64,000 nt of DNA, taken from contig NZ_JAGIBI010000005.1 of NCBI RefSeq assembly GCF_017744395.1, forward strand, positions 186,001 through 250,000, given 5' to 3'. This document shows, one piece after another, positions 8,102 through 16,394 of the stretch (position 1 is its first letter; the number at the start of each line of letters is the position of its first letter). The notes beneath the pieces were generated by a model that saw only the letters and a list, made by a program, of their open reading frames with translations, made no database searches and was not told the origin of the DNA. Made by a program: the position numbers and the translations under genes. Source of the stretch: Herbaspirillum sp. (GTDB taxonomy: Bacteria > Pseudomonadota > Gammaproteobacteria > Burkholderiales > Burkholderiaceae_D).

Positions 8102-8512
8102 ATGACATTTTCAATATATGCGTTGCTCGGTGAAGGAGCGCCATCGATTACAAATGAATCGTTGGCTTCCGACCTTACGTATTTTTTTCGCAACGAGGAA
8201 GGTTTCGTACTGCAGTTCGAGCAATTACCCTTCGCAAAGATCAAAACCCTGGCACTGCGCTGGGACGCTTGGTTGGTGCGAGTGAGCTATGAGCAAGGCG
8301 CTAATGTCGCTCAAGACTCTGCTGAGATTAGCAAGATCGTTGGCGACGCGGGGCTCTGCAATATTGCCGACATAGACAAGCGAATTCGGGTGGTGTTCAG
8401 TGATGATGATTCGCAAGAGCATACGAATCAGATCATCTATGTGATGGACTTCCTGCGTGAAATACCAGGAGTCGTTATCTTTGACCCACAACAGCAAGAC
8501 TTGGTAACGTAA
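8102..8512 (+). CDS. Small hypothetical protein
   Basis: The predicted product has 136 residues from the ATG at 8102 (MTFSIYALLGEGAPSI). The 23 residues readable upstream run through motif copy 7 and are unlikely to be coding. It is an acidic, compact alpha/beta protein without a signal peptide or membrane helix. Recognisable stretches are FEQLPFAKIKTLALRWDAWL, RIRVVFSDDDS and IYVMDFLREIPGVVIFDPQQ. I cannot name the family; size and composition resemble immunity-type or stand-alone accessory proteins. It is flanked by 24-nt motif copies 7 and 8. Confidence 0.65.
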   Translation: MTFSIYALLGEGAPSITNESLASDLTYFFRNEEGFVLQFEQLPFAKIKTLALRWDAWLVRVSYEQGANVAQDSAEISKIVGDAGLCNIADIDKRIRVVFSDDDSQEHTNQIIYVMDFLREIPGVVIFDPQQQDLVT

Positions 8513-8581
8513 AAATATCGAAATCCAAGAAAGTACTTCCTGCGTTCTGCCCGTAAAAAGATTGCGCAGTTCGTCGGAAAA

Positions 8582-8605
8582 GTCCGCTACCGGCCAGAAG
8601 CAGAC
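8582..8605 (+). repeat. 24-nt hairpin motif, copy 8
   Basis: GTCCGC, TACCGGCCAGAA, GCAGAC: the copy closest to consensus, with nearly perfect outer complementarity. Confidence 0.75.
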
Positions 8606-8678
8606 TGATTGACATCTATCTACCGAACGAAATTTACTACGAGCGCTATTAGCAGGCGTGCGACATCCAATCTCTAAG

Positions 8679-9055
8679 ATGGAAATCATTCCTTACAAGT
8701 CTGTTGGCCCAATCGAGTTTAGTGCAGATGAAAAATATATTGTCTCGGTTCTGGGATCCCCTTTAAACCGAAAATAAATCAATTTGGAGAGAACGAGCTA
8801 CGCTATCAAAATGCTGTTTATCGGTTAGCTGAGGGCAAGGGGCTTGTAGAGTGTTCGGTATGCTCGAGAGAAATTATTCTTGCTGGGGTAACTATGCCAT
8901 CCAAATGGATTTCCTCGTTCATTAATAAAAACGACCCTGCGATGAAGACGACATTGGGATTTGTGATCAGCCCTCAATTTGGTATTAGCGTTGATCTAGA
9001 ATCTAAATGGATTTCAGCGTTTGTGCCGGGTAGATGGGACAGATTTCTAGCGTGA
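8679..9055 (+). pseudogene. Frameshifted small hypothetical protein
   Basis: The ATG at 8679 reads MEIIPYKSVGPIEFSADEKY then IVSVLGSP, and soon hits a stop. A shifted frame continues FKPKINQFGENELRYQNAVY, later AEGKGLVECSVCSREIILAG, to a TGA at 9053-9055. One missing base around 8757-8763 (a CCCC run before TTTAAA) would restore a single reading frame of about 125 residues. The reconstructed protein is compact and AT-rich in coding, like its neighbours. Function is unknown; a sequencing error in the C run is the alternative to a real pseudogene. Confidence 0.6.
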
Positions 9056-9110
9056 TTCTGGATGCTACTGAATGCAATTTGAATCAATGGCCGCTTGGAG
9101 GTATTCGTGA

Positions 9111-9134
9111 GTCTGCTATCGGCCAGAAGTGGAC
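9111..9134 (+). repeat. 24-nt hairpin motif, copy 9
   Basis: GTCTGC, TATCGGCCAGAA, GTGGAC: close to consensus, just before the next small gene. Confidence 0.75.
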
Positions 9135-9159
9135 CAACCGGAAACTTAGAGAAAATGTG

Positions 9160-9555
9160 ATGCAAAATTTTAGAGCACATCCTTTGGAATCCCAATTCAC
9201 GTTCTCGCGCGGAACGGAAATCCGACGGATAGAGTACGTCCCTTCAACTGGTCTGAAGGTCTATGTCGCTGATGTGTATGGTCGATCAGGGTGCATGGTG
9301 TCATTCGATGACACCACCGGTTTCAGGGTATTGGATGAGCGCGACCTCATGGAATATTGGCCTGTTTGCTCGACGCCTAACGGGTGGCTTTTTGATATCA
9401 AGGAAGGCGGTTGGTTGGACCAAGAGCGACTTCGAATCGGAAACAACATGTTGTCCATATATCCCGATGTCAAAGAATATTTAATCACCGGAATCAACGA
9501 ATGCGTTTCTGTGTTCAGCACCGTGAATCCCGAATTAACCCACTATCAACCTTGA
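9160..9555 (+). CDS. Small hypothetical protein
   Basis: The product has 131 residues from the ATG at 9160 (MQNFRAHPLESQFTFSRGTE). The longer frame from 9034 runs through motif copy 9 and is rejected. No signal peptide or membrane segment. A recognisable stretch is DLMEYWPVCSTPNGWLFDI, then EGGWLDQE and YLITGINECVSVFS; this pattern looks like a conserved small-protein family but I cannot name it. It is flanked on both sides by the 24-nt motif. An immunity-type role is possible but unproven. Confidence 0.65.
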   Translation: MQNFRAHPLESQFTFSRGTEIRRIEYVPSTGLKVYVADVYGRSGCMVSFDDTTGFRVLDERDLMEYWPVCSTPNGWLFDIKEGGWLDQERLRIGNNMLSIYPDVKEYLITGINECVSVFSTVNPELTHYQP

Positions 9556-9595
9556 GGCTTTCTTTTCACAGTTGACTGCGTAACGTAGCGGAGAA

Positions 9596-9619
9596 GTCAG
9601 CTATCGGCCAGAAATGGAC
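9596..9619 (+). repeat. 24-nt hairpin motif, copy 10
   Basis: GTCAGC, TATCGGCCAGAA, ATGGAC. It is the last clear copy; it sits between the small gene and the minus-strand hydrolase operon. Confidence 0.7.
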
Positions 9620-9638
9620 TTCATCGATACTCATGACA

Positions 9639-10430
9639 TCAATGTACCATCCTTGCCGCCTGGTCAATCAACTCTGCCACAGCATCCGGATGTGAAACTA
9701 ATGACATATGGCTGGAGCGGATCTCCACCGTGTGAGCACCCGTCATCGCGGCAAGCTTGCGCTGAACCGGAGTGGGCAGCGCGTGGTCACCCTCTGTGAT
9801 CAGATACCAGCTCGGCTTATCGTGCCATGCCGCACGGCCGATCTTCTCGCCGAACGCTGTGGCCGCGATTGGCTGCTGGACAGCGACTAGCCCCGGCAGT
9901 TCACCCGGATCGACATCGTTAGCCATCACCTTGGAAAACGCGCCAGGCTCATCAAGCCATACCAGGCTATTGGAGTCAGGCGCCATGCCTTGCATGGGCG
10001 CGTGCAAACGCTCCAGCAACTGCCCAACGCTCTCGCCGGAATCTGGCGCCAGTGCCGACACGTAGACCAGACCGCGTACTTTGGAATGATTTCCGGCTTC
10101 GGTAATCACCGCACCGCCCCAGGAATGGCCGACCAGCAGCACATCATGCGGTTGACGCTCGATCACCCTGGTGGTGGCCGTCACATCAGCCTCCAGCGAC
10201 GTCAACGGATTTTGCACCGCTGTGACGCGATACCCCTTCTGATGCAACAGGGTGATCACCTTGGACCAACTTGAACCATCGGTAAAAGCGCCGTGGACAA
10301 GGACAATATCAATTGGCTTCTGCATCTCGGATTGCGCCTTTGCCAGGACAGGATTCAATGATGCGACCGCCAGCAGCGCCAGCAGTATCTTCCGTCCTGC
10401 CACCGAGATCATGTGATTTACTTTGCTCAT
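9639..10430 (-). CDS. Exported alpha/beta hydrolase
   Basis: A 263-residue alpha/beta-hydrolase-fold enzyme with a probable signal peptide (ILLALLAVASLNPVLAKAQS). IVLVHGAFTDGSSW forms the oxyanion-hole HG motif near residue 45; VGHSWGGAVI holds the nucleophile Ser near residue 102; HMSLVSHP near residue 242 carries the candidate catalytic His. It resembles the esterase group often found beside LysR-controlled reductases. It is the last gene of a minus-strand operon with azoR and a YciI-like gene. A good ribosome binding site (AAGGAAG) precedes the ATG at 10430. The substrate is unknown. Confidence 0.85.
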   Translation of the reverse strand: MSKVNHMISVAGRKILLALLAVASLNPVLAKAQSEMQKPIDIVLVHGAFTDGSSWSKVITLLHQKGYRVTAVQNPLTSLEADVTATTRVIERQPHDVLLVGHSWGGAVITEAGNHSKVRGLVYVSALAPDSGESVGQLLERLHAPMQGMAPDSNSLVWLDEPGAFSKVMANDVDPGELPGLVAVQQPIAATAFGEKIGRAAWHDKPSWYLITEGDHALPTPVQRKLAAMTGAHTVEIRSSHMSLVSHPDAVAELIDQAARMVH

Positions 10431-10454
10431 ATCGCTTCCTTAGTGGCCATAGAA

Positions 10455-10763
10455 TCAAATGAACTTGGCGTCAGGCGCCCAGTGTGCCGGGAATTCGGCC
10501 GACGCCAATGCAGGCAAGCAGGCGTGGGCCTGGTAGCTGGCCACTTTATGAGCGATGAAGGCGTCTTGGCCCATCATCACATTCAAAGCCTCTCGGTTGG
10601 GGCAGGAAGCCAGGATCATGCCTCCTGTTTTCGATTCCAGCGGGCCGGCGAAAATTACGCTTCCTTCGCGGACGTTCGCCACCAACCAGGCCTTGTGGGG
10701 TTCCAGGTGCTGGTTCACTTCCTCAATGGGACGGGTATAGGTCAACAAGACTGCATAGATCAT
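10455..10763 (-). CDS. YciI-like protein
   Basis: A 102-residue member of the YciI/YCII dimeric alpha-beta barrel family. Seen features are YAVLLTYTRPIEEV, the conserved H-x-x-W-like HKAWLVANVREGSVIFAGP and QDAFIAHKVASYQAHACLPA, which fits the family Asp/His active-site arrangement. Family members are small cytoplasmic proteins of mostly undefined catalysis. It sits 23 bp downstream of azoR and 24 bp upstream of the hydrolase gene, so co-transcription is likely. Confidence 0.82.
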   Translation of the reverse strand: MIYAVLLTYTRPIEEVNQHLEPHKAWLVANVREGSVIFAGPLESKTGGMILASCPNREALNVMMGQDAFIAHKVASYQAHACLPALASAEFPAHWAPDAKFI

Positions 10764-10786
10764 GATGCACCCTCTAAATCAATTGG

Positions 10787-11413
10787 TCAGTTGGGAAAAA
10801 GACCGGCGACGGTGGCCGGAATATGGGCGAGCGCCTCACGCATGGACTTGCTACGCAGTTCTGCGCCTTTGGTCAGAAGCTCTGCCCGCACAAAGCGTAC
10901 GCGTTGGATACCGAGGAACCCGAAAAAGGCCTTCAGGTAGGACTCCTGGTGATCCATCACTTCCGCCGGTCCGCTGGAATACATGCCGCCGCGGGTAGAA
11001 GCCACGATCACTGCCTTGTCTCCGGAGAGACCGATGGGGCCGGTGTCGGTATAGCGGAAGGTGCGTCCAGGTTGAGCAACGCGGTCCAGCCAAGCCTTTA
11101 GCTGGCTGGGCACGGAAAAGTTGTACATCGGCACGCCTAGCACGATCACGTCGCTGTCCAGCAATTCGCTGACCAGGGTTTCTGAGAGAGCATGCTCGAC
11201 ACGCATTGCCGCATCATCGGAAACGACACCAGGCGAACGAAAACCGGCGGCGATGGCGCCATCCAAATGAGCGATAGGTGTTTGCGCCAGGTCGCGTACG
11301 CTAACCTGGGCACTGGGATGCAGAGTGCGCAACTCCTCGACCACCGCAGCGCTGAGCGTGCGCGAAGCCGAGGCTTCACCGAGGATGCTGGAATCGAGAT
11401 GGAGGATCTTCAT
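10787..11413 (-). CDS. azoR: FMN-dependent NADH:quinone oxidoreductase / azoreductase
   Basis: A 208-residue flavodoxin-like reductase of the AzoR family with standard length. Seen are MKILHLDSSILGEASASRTL (phosphate-binding loop for FMN), VPMYNFSVPSQLKAWLDRVA (the classical MYNF...LK motif) and ASTRGGMYSSGP. It reduces quinones and azo compounds with NADH through FMN as a homodimer in the cytoplasm. It is the first gene of an operon with yciI-like and hydrolase genes and is divergent from a LysR regulator that probably controls it, a common arrangement for quinone or electrophile stress. Confidence 0.93.
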   Translation of the reverse strand: MKILHLDSSILGEASASRTLSAAVVEELRTLHPSAQVSVRDLAQTPIAHLDGAIAAGFRSPGVVSDDAAMRVEHALSETLVSELLDSDVIVLGVPMYNFSVPSQLKAWLDRVAQPGRTFRYTDTGPIGLSGDKAVIVASTRGGMYSSGPAEVMDHQESYLKAFFGFLGIQRVRFVRAELLTKGAELRSKSMREALAHIPATVAGLFPN

Positions 11414-11508
11414 GGCAGGGGGCCTTTCAGGAAATCGGAAAAAATAGAGAACACGGGATCACGATATCCATTGGATCAAGCCGCCACTAGTCACCGCCAA
11501 CGCACCAG

Positions 11509-11544
11509 ATTGTTCCATTTGCAGGACAATTCAGCCTCTATAAT
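11509..11544 (+). promoter_or_regulatory. Inverted repeat and -10 box upstream of LysR gene
   Basis: An imperfect inverted repeat ATTGTTCC-N7-GGACAAT (11509-11530) is followed by a perfect TATAAT at 11539-11544, 28 bp before the LysR start codon. It may be the LysR autoregulatory site and the sigma-70 -10 element. Confidence 0.4.
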
Positions 11545-11571
11545 CAAGTCTTCTCTTCAAGGCCCGCCCCT

Positions 11572-12525
11572 ATGGAAGACCTCAATGACCTTGCCCTGTT
11601 TGCCGCCGTCGTAGTGCACGGTAGTTTCTCCGCGGCAGCACGGGCGCTCAACATACCCAAATCGCGCATCAGCCGCCGCGTGGCCGAGCTGGAACAGCGA
11701 TTGGGTGTACGGCTGCTCCAGCGTTCCACTCGCGTGGTGCGCGTCACTGATGTGGGCTCGGCCTTCTTTACCCATTGCGAAGCCGTGACCAATGCCGCAC
11801 GCGCGGCAGTGGAAGTAACGGAACATGCCGGGGCCAAGCCCGCCGGCCGCCTGCGGGTGAGTTCACCGATGGGTGTCGCGCACGTCTTCTTGGCCCCGCT
11901 ATTGGCGCGGTTCCTAAAAGCGCATCCGGATGTCCGGCTGGAACTGGAGTTGAGCAACCGGCGAGTCGATGTGATCGGCGAGGGTTTCGATGTCGCCATG
12001 CGGGTCAGGAGCACACTGGAAGACTCCAACCTGGTCGTGCGCACCTTCGGCGCCAGCCAGCAGATTCTCACGGCCAGCCCGGCCTTCATCCGCACCCATG
12101 GCCGCCTTGATACCCCCGCTTCGCTCCAGGGCCTGCATGGACTCGGCCCTGGCGGCATGCCCGGTGAGCCTGCCTGCTGGCGATTGCAGGGGCCGGAAGG
12201 CGAAGTAGTCGAGATCGACTATGTCTGCGCGTTGCAAACAGATGACGTACATCTGATGATGGCAGCCGCCGTGGGCGGCGCCGGTTTGGCCCTACTGCCA
12301 TTCAATGTCTGCCATGAGACAATTCGCCGGGGCGAACTGACGGTGCTGCTTCCTCGGCACCGGGCACCTGCGCACCAGTTGCATGCGGTATTTCCCTCCC
12401 GCCGGGGTCTGGTGCCGGCGGTACGCGCCTTCATCGAATTCTTGGCCGTGGAACTGACACAGACGATGCATCGGGAAAACCAGGCCTTGCAGGAATTGCT
12501 GGCTGGAATTTGCGCGAATCGCTAG
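11572..12525 (+). CDS. LysR family transcriptional regulator
   Basis: A 317-residue LysR-type regulator: winged HTH at residues 1-60 (FAAVVVHGSFSAAARALNIP, then SRISRRVAELEQRLG), effector-binding domain at residues 90-300. It is divergent from azoR and most likely activates that operon in response to a quinone or electrophile (inferred from position). TATAAT at 11539 marks its likely promoter. The following 198 bp to the convergent AraC-type gene hold no gene that I can see. Confidence 0.9.
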   Translation: MEDLNDLALFAAVVVHGSFSAAARALNIPKSRISRRVAELEQRLGVRLLQRSTRVVRVTDVGSAFFTHCEAVTNAARAAVEVTEHAGAKPAGRLRVSSPMGVAHVFLAPLLARFLKAHPDVRLELELSNRRVDVIGEGFDVAMRVRSTLEDSNLVVRTFGASQQILTASPAFIRTHGRLDTPASLQGLHGLGPGGMPGEPACWRLQGPEGEVVEIDYVCALQTDDVHLMMAAAVGGAGLALLPFNVCHETIRRGELTVLLPRHRAPAHQLHAVFPSRRGLVPAVRAFIEFLAVELTQTMHRENQALQELLAGICANR

Positions 12526-12723
12526 GGAACATCTTCCCGCAAACGTCGCTGGCCGCCTGCCTGATCGGACGCTACTCGGCACGTATCCGCCGCCAACACA
12601 TGGTGGCCGTTGCTCAAGCCGATAACGCAACCAAGCAGCTCCGTATGTGGATGTCGGCTTCCGGCCAGATGCTGGCTTTCGGTCTCGACCGACTTTATTC
12701 TCCCGCCGTCACCACAACTTATC

Positions 12724-13704
12724 TCACAGCGCCCGTACAGGAATGCAAATATCGCAGCTGAACTCACCCGTTTCAGGATCCCGCGCAGTAGCAGCGGCGA
12801 ACATCTCGAAACACGGCCGATCGTCGCATTGCAGCCCGCTGGACGGCAGCCATTCGCGCGTCAGCCAGATCCAGGCCCCGGCGATCGTCTCCGGCTTGCC
12901 TTTGAAACGTGCCGCCGCATAACGTCCGCCTGGCAGGACCAGGCTATCGGTCTTCTCGCTGCCAGGAAAATCTGCCGCCACTTCAACACAAGCGTCGTAT
13001 CGGCACTTTGAGGCCGGCGTAACCGATGGATCGTCATAGCCGATTCCGTAGCATGTCGCATCGCTCAGGCCATGCGACTGCATCCAGGGCGCCATCCTGT
13101 TGCGCCAGAACTCGCCGATGGCGGGGCCATAGGGGCCGATCAGGCGTTGGTAGGCGACGCGCACCGCGGGCAATTCGATAATGCGCACTTCCATGGTAGT
13201 CCCTTCCGTAGTGAGGTAAGAGACGTCATCTTCGGCGAATGCGATCTGGCGTGCCTGATCGAGATTGCCAAAGACCTGATCCGGATTGCTTTCCCGGCCG
13301 TTTTTCCGTTGCCCCATGGCGGCGGCTTGCTTCGCCATGCGCCGTGGAGTATCGGAACGCCATTCCGATGGCGTGCAGCCGAACCTGAGTTTGAAGGCGC
13401 GCGCGAACGCTTCTGCCGAACCGAATCCTGTGGCCAGGGCGGTTTCCAGGACCGTTTCATCGTTCCCGCACGACAAGCGGAAAGCCGCTTTCTCAAGCCG
13501 ACGCCGCCGGGCGTAGCTGCCCAGTGTCTCGCCCATGATGGCGGCGAAGATCCGATGGAAATGAAAGCGGGAGAAATTGGCGACGTCGGCCAACTCTGCG
13601 CCATCCAGCGGTTGGTCCAGATGGGCATCGATATAGTTGAGCACGCGGTTCATGCGCCGCGTGTATTCGGCGCGAGAAGCCTGGGCGGAAGCTTTGCTGG
13701 TCAT
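12724..13704 (-). CDS. AraC family regulator with GyrI-like effector domain
   Basis: A 326-residue protein. Residues 15-115 form a double HTH of the AraC type (VLNYIDAHLDQPLDGAELAD, FSRFHFHRIFAAIMGETLGS, ATGFGSAEAFARAFKLRFGC). Residues 168-326 form a GyrI-like/small-molecule-binding domain starting TMEVRIIELPAVRVAYQRLI and containing YGIGYDDP and GGRYAAARFKG. This is the Rob/SoxS-like architecture in which the C-terminal domain binds hydrophobic ligands. It has no adjacent obvious target; the minus-strand aldehyde dehydrogenase gene ends 43 bp upstream of its start. Confidence 0.9.
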   Translation of the reverse strand: MTSKASAQASRAEYTRRMNRVLNYIDAHLDQPLDGAELADVANFSRFHFHRIFAAIMGETLGSYARRRRLEKAAFRLSCGNDETVLETALATGFGSAEAFARAFKLRFGCTPSEWRSDTPRRMAKQAAAMGQRKNGRESNPDQVFGNLDQARQIAFAEDDVSYLTTEGTTMEVRIIELPAVRVAYQRLIGPYGPAIGEFWRNRMAPWMQSHGLSDATCYGIGYDDPSVTPASKCRYDACVEVAADFPGSEKTDSLVLPGGRYAAARFKGKPETIAGAWIWLTREWLPSSGLQCDDRPCFEMFAAATARDPETGEFSCDICIPVRAL

Positions 13705-13747
13705 GTCGGCGGATTATAACCCTCGATCCGCCGCCGCCCGGCCTGCA

Positions 13748-15295
13748 TCAACCGATATCGAATTTCACCCCTTGCGCCAGCGGCAACGCGCCGCTGTAGT
13801 TGATGGTATTGGTGGCGCGCCGCATATAGTTCTTCCACGCATCCGATCCCGATTCCCGGCCGCCGCCGGTTTCCTTCTCGCCGCCGAACGCGCCGCCGAT
13901 CTCGGCGCCGCTGGTGCCGATGTTGACGTTGGCCAGCCCGCAATCGCTGCCTTGCGCCGACATGAATAGCTCCGTCTCGCGCACGTCGTTGCTGAAGATG
14001 GCCGAGGACAAGCCCTGCGGCACCGCATTGTTCAGGGCGATGGCTTGCCCGATATCGTCGTATTCGACCAGGTAGAGGATGGGCGCGAAGGTCTCGGCAT
14101 GCATCACTTCGCTCTGGCGCGGCATGCGCACCAGCGCCGGTTTCACATACCAGCTGGAAGACGCCGCCTGCGCCACGCCAACCGGCACGCGCTCGCCGCC
14201 GGTGACCGTGCCGCCTTGCGCCTGCGCGTTGCGCAGCGCGGCTTGCATCGCCTCGTAGGCGCGGCCGTCGATCAGCGGGCCGACCAGGGTGCCTTCCTCG
14301 CGCGGGTCGCCGACGGCCAGGTCGGCATAGACCTGGGCCAGCCGTTCGTGCAGCCGGTCGGCGACGCTGCGGTGGACGATCAGCCGGCGCAGCGTGGTGC
14401 AGCGCTGGCCGGCGGTGCCCACCGCCGAGAAGACGATGGCCCGCAGCGCCAGCTCAAGATCGGCGCTGGGGGTGACGACCATGGCGTTGTTGCCGCCCAG
14501 CTCCAGCAGGCTGCGGCCCAGGCGCTGCGCCACGGCTGCCGCTACCTTGCGGCCCATGGCGACGCTGCCGGTGGCGCTCACCAGCGCCACTTGCGGCGAT
14601 TGCGACAGCGCTTCGCCCAGCGGCGCGCCGCCCAGCAGCAGGCCGCACAAGCCCTGCGGCACCAGTCCGGGGTGGCCGCGCTCGAAGCGCGCCACCGCTT
14701 CATCGAAAGCGCGCATCACGGCCAGGGCCGTTAGCGGCGTCTTCTCCGACGGTTTCCAGACCACGCTGTCGCCGCATACCAATGCCAATGCGGCATTCCA
14801 GGCCCACACCGCGACCGGGAAGTTGAACGCGGTGATCACGCCGCATACGCCCAGCGGATGCCAGGTTTCCATCATGCGGTGGCCGGGACGCTCGCTGGCG
14901 ATGGTCAGGCCGTGCAGTTGGCGCGACAGGCCGACGGCGAAGTCGCAGATGTCGATCATCTCCTGCACCTCGCCGATGCCTTCGGCGCGGATCTTGCCGG
15001 CTTCCAGCGTCACCAGCGCGCCCAGCGCGTCGCGCCGCTCGCGCAAGACCTCGCCCAGCAGGCGCACCAGTTCACCGCGCAGCGGCGCCGGCGTTTGCCG
15101 CCATTGCAAGAAGGCGGCATGGGCTTGCGCGATAGCGCGCTGCGCATCGTCGCGGTTGTGTTCGCGCAGCCGCGCCAGCAGGTTGCCGTCGCAGGGGGAG
15201 TGGACGGCGAGCGTGCCGTCGGCGTGGTCGAGCGCGGCGGCGTCGAGGCCGTAGGCGTTGAGACTACAGACGTTGAGGATGTCGGCGCTGGTCAT
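13748..15295 (-). CDS. amaB: L-2-aminoadipate-6-semialdehyde dehydrogenase (ALDH7-type)
   Basis: A 515-residue NAD(P)-dependent aldehyde dehydrogenase. FNFPVAVWAWNAALAL and WKPSEKTPLTAL form the cofactor-binding region; LELGGNNAMVV holds the general-base Glu and VGTAGQRCTTLRRL the catalytic Cys, the ALDH7/AmaB style of motif. It oxidises 2-aminoadipate-6-semialdehyde (in equilibrium with piperideine-6-carboxylate) to 2-aminoadipate in lysine degradation. It is the third gene of the operon after the lysine 6-dehydrogenase-like and HglS-like genes, 19 bp downstream of the latter, which supports this role over generic aldehyde oxidation. Confidence 0.87.
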   Translation of the reverse strand: MTSADILNVCSLNAYGLDAAALDHADGTLAVHSPCDGNLLARLREHNRDDAQRAIAQAHAAFLQWRQTPAPLRGELVRLLGEVLRERRDALGALVTLEAGKIRAEGIGEVQEMIDICDFAVGLSRQLHGLTIASERPGHRMMETWHPLGVCGVITAFNFPVAVWAWNAALALVCGDSVVWKPSEKTPLTALAVMRAFDEAVARFERGHPGLVPQGLCGLLLGGAPLGEALSQSPQVALVSATGSVAMGRKVAAAVAQRLGRSLLELGGNNAMVVTPSADLELALRAIVFSAVGTAGQRCTTLRRLIVHRSVADRLHERLAQVYADLAVGDPREEGTLVGPLIDGRAYEAMQAALRNAQAQGGTVTGGERVPVGVAQAASSSWYVKPALVRMPRQSEVMHAETFAPILYLVEYDDIGQAIALNNAVPQGLSSAIFSNDVRETELFMSAQGSDCGLANVNIGTSGAEIGGAFGGEKETGGGRESGSDAWKNYMRRATNTINYSGALPLAQGVKFDIG

Positions 15296-15314
15296 GGTGG
15301 TTTCCCGGTCATCG

Positions 15315-16394
15315 TTACATGCCGCCGCTGGCGGTCATCTTGAAAATGCCCTGCGCATTGCCGCTGTCGAAGCTGAGGTCGAGGCGTTGCACGCCTTGCT
15401 CATCGACATAGCGGTCGCGCGAGATGAATTCGTAGAAGGAGCCGGGCACCGCCATTTCCACCACCGCGCCATGCTCGTCGAGCATCGGGCGCAGCACGGT
15501 GCAGGCGCGGTAGGCGGTCTGGCGCACGCGGCCGTTGCGCGAGACTTCGATCTTGTCCTTCATCGGCCGCCCCAGCGCGCGCTGCCGCTCGGCCACCGCT
15601 TCCACGTCCGGCACGCGGTCGGTGGCGTGGTTGAAGACATTGCCTTCGGTGGCGATCCAGGCCATCTCGGCCGACTCCGCGCGCAGCCTTTCGTACTCGG
15701 CCACGCTGGGCAGCTCGTGCTGGCGTTCGAAGCACGACAGCAGCACCGGCAACAATGCTTGCGCCGCCGCCAGCGGCAGCTCGCCATCGGCTTCCAGTTG
15801 CGCCAGCAGGGCTTTGGCGTCGTCGCTGAGCGGGTCGCGCGAGGTGCCGATCACGCGGCCCACAATCGCCTGGAACTCCGGAGAAAACCGGTCCGCATGC
15901 AATTCGCTGACGAAGAACTGGGCGATCTCTTCAGGCGCGTCGGCATGGCCGTAGGTGCGGCCGGTCATGCGGATGCGCTCCAGCGGATACAAGCCGTTCT
16001 GCACATAGCCCAGCGGGCGCAGGATGCGCGTGATGGCGGCTTCGCCCGGCGGCAGCAGGCCGGTGTTGGCGCCTTGCACCGTGCGCAGCGCGCCATGGTC
16101 GAAGTGCATGCGTTCGCCGGCCGCCATGGCGTCGGCCACGTAGGCGGCGGCGTCCGGCACTTCCTGCAGCAGTTTTTCAAACAGCAGCATGTTGAGCGCC
16201 TGCGCCAGTTCGAGCCGGCTCACCTTGTCGCGCGATAGCTGGACGGTACAGGCCGGCACATGCAGCGCGCGCAGCAGGAAATCGATCTGCTCTTGCGTGC
16301 GCTGCGTCCGCAAGAGCTTCGCCAGCTGCGAATCGGTGAAGGTAACGGCTGTGGTGGCGTCATGCGGCAAGCTGTTGGCGGCTGGGGCTGTCAT
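15315..16394 (-). CDS. hglS: 2-oxoadipate dioxygenase/decarboxylase (HglS/YdcJ, DUF1338)
   Basis: A 359-residue DUF1338 protein. Family members convert 2-oxoadipate to D-2-hydroxyglutarate with release of CO2 using Fe(II) and O2. Motifs seen are MHFDHGALRTVQG (metal-ligand His near residue 96), HADRFSPEFQ, WIATEGNVFNHATDRVPDVE and GSFYEFISRDR near the C terminus. The start ATG at 16394 overlaps the preceding gene by 35 bp; a longer upstream reading belongs to the other gene's shadow. It lies between the lysine 6-dehydrogenase-like gene and amaB, consistent with the 2-aminoadipate route of lysine catabolism. The aminotransferase for aminoadipate is not in the window. Confidence 0.88.
   Translation of the reverse strand: MTAPAANSLPHDATTAVTFTDSQLAKLLRTQRTQEQIDFLLRALHVPACTVQLSRDKVSRLELAQALNMLLFEKLLQEVPDAAAYVADAMAAGERMHFDHGALRTVQGANTGLLPPGEAAITRILRPLGYVQNGLYPLERIRMTGRTYGHADAPEEIAQFFVSELHADRFSPEFQAIVGRVIGTSRDPLSDDAKALLAQLEADGELPLAAAQALLPVLLSCFERQHELPSVAEYERLRAESAEMAWIATEGNVFNHATDRVPDVEAVAERQRALGRPMKDKIEVSRNGRVRQTAYRACTVLRPMLDEHGAVVEMAVPGSFYEFISRDRYVDEQGVQRLDLSFDSGNAQGIFKMTASGGM

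Noticed and set aside
4257-9619. Classical integron with attC sites and intI
   Set aside because: No integrase gene in the window, and the motif lacks the canonical attC core (GTTRRRY) and length; the cassette idea is kept only as an analogy.
12653-12676. A further possible copy of the 24-nt motif (GTCGGC, TTCCGGCCAGAT, GCTGGC)
   Set aside because: Only the core matches and it lies outside the array; a chance match cannot be excluded.
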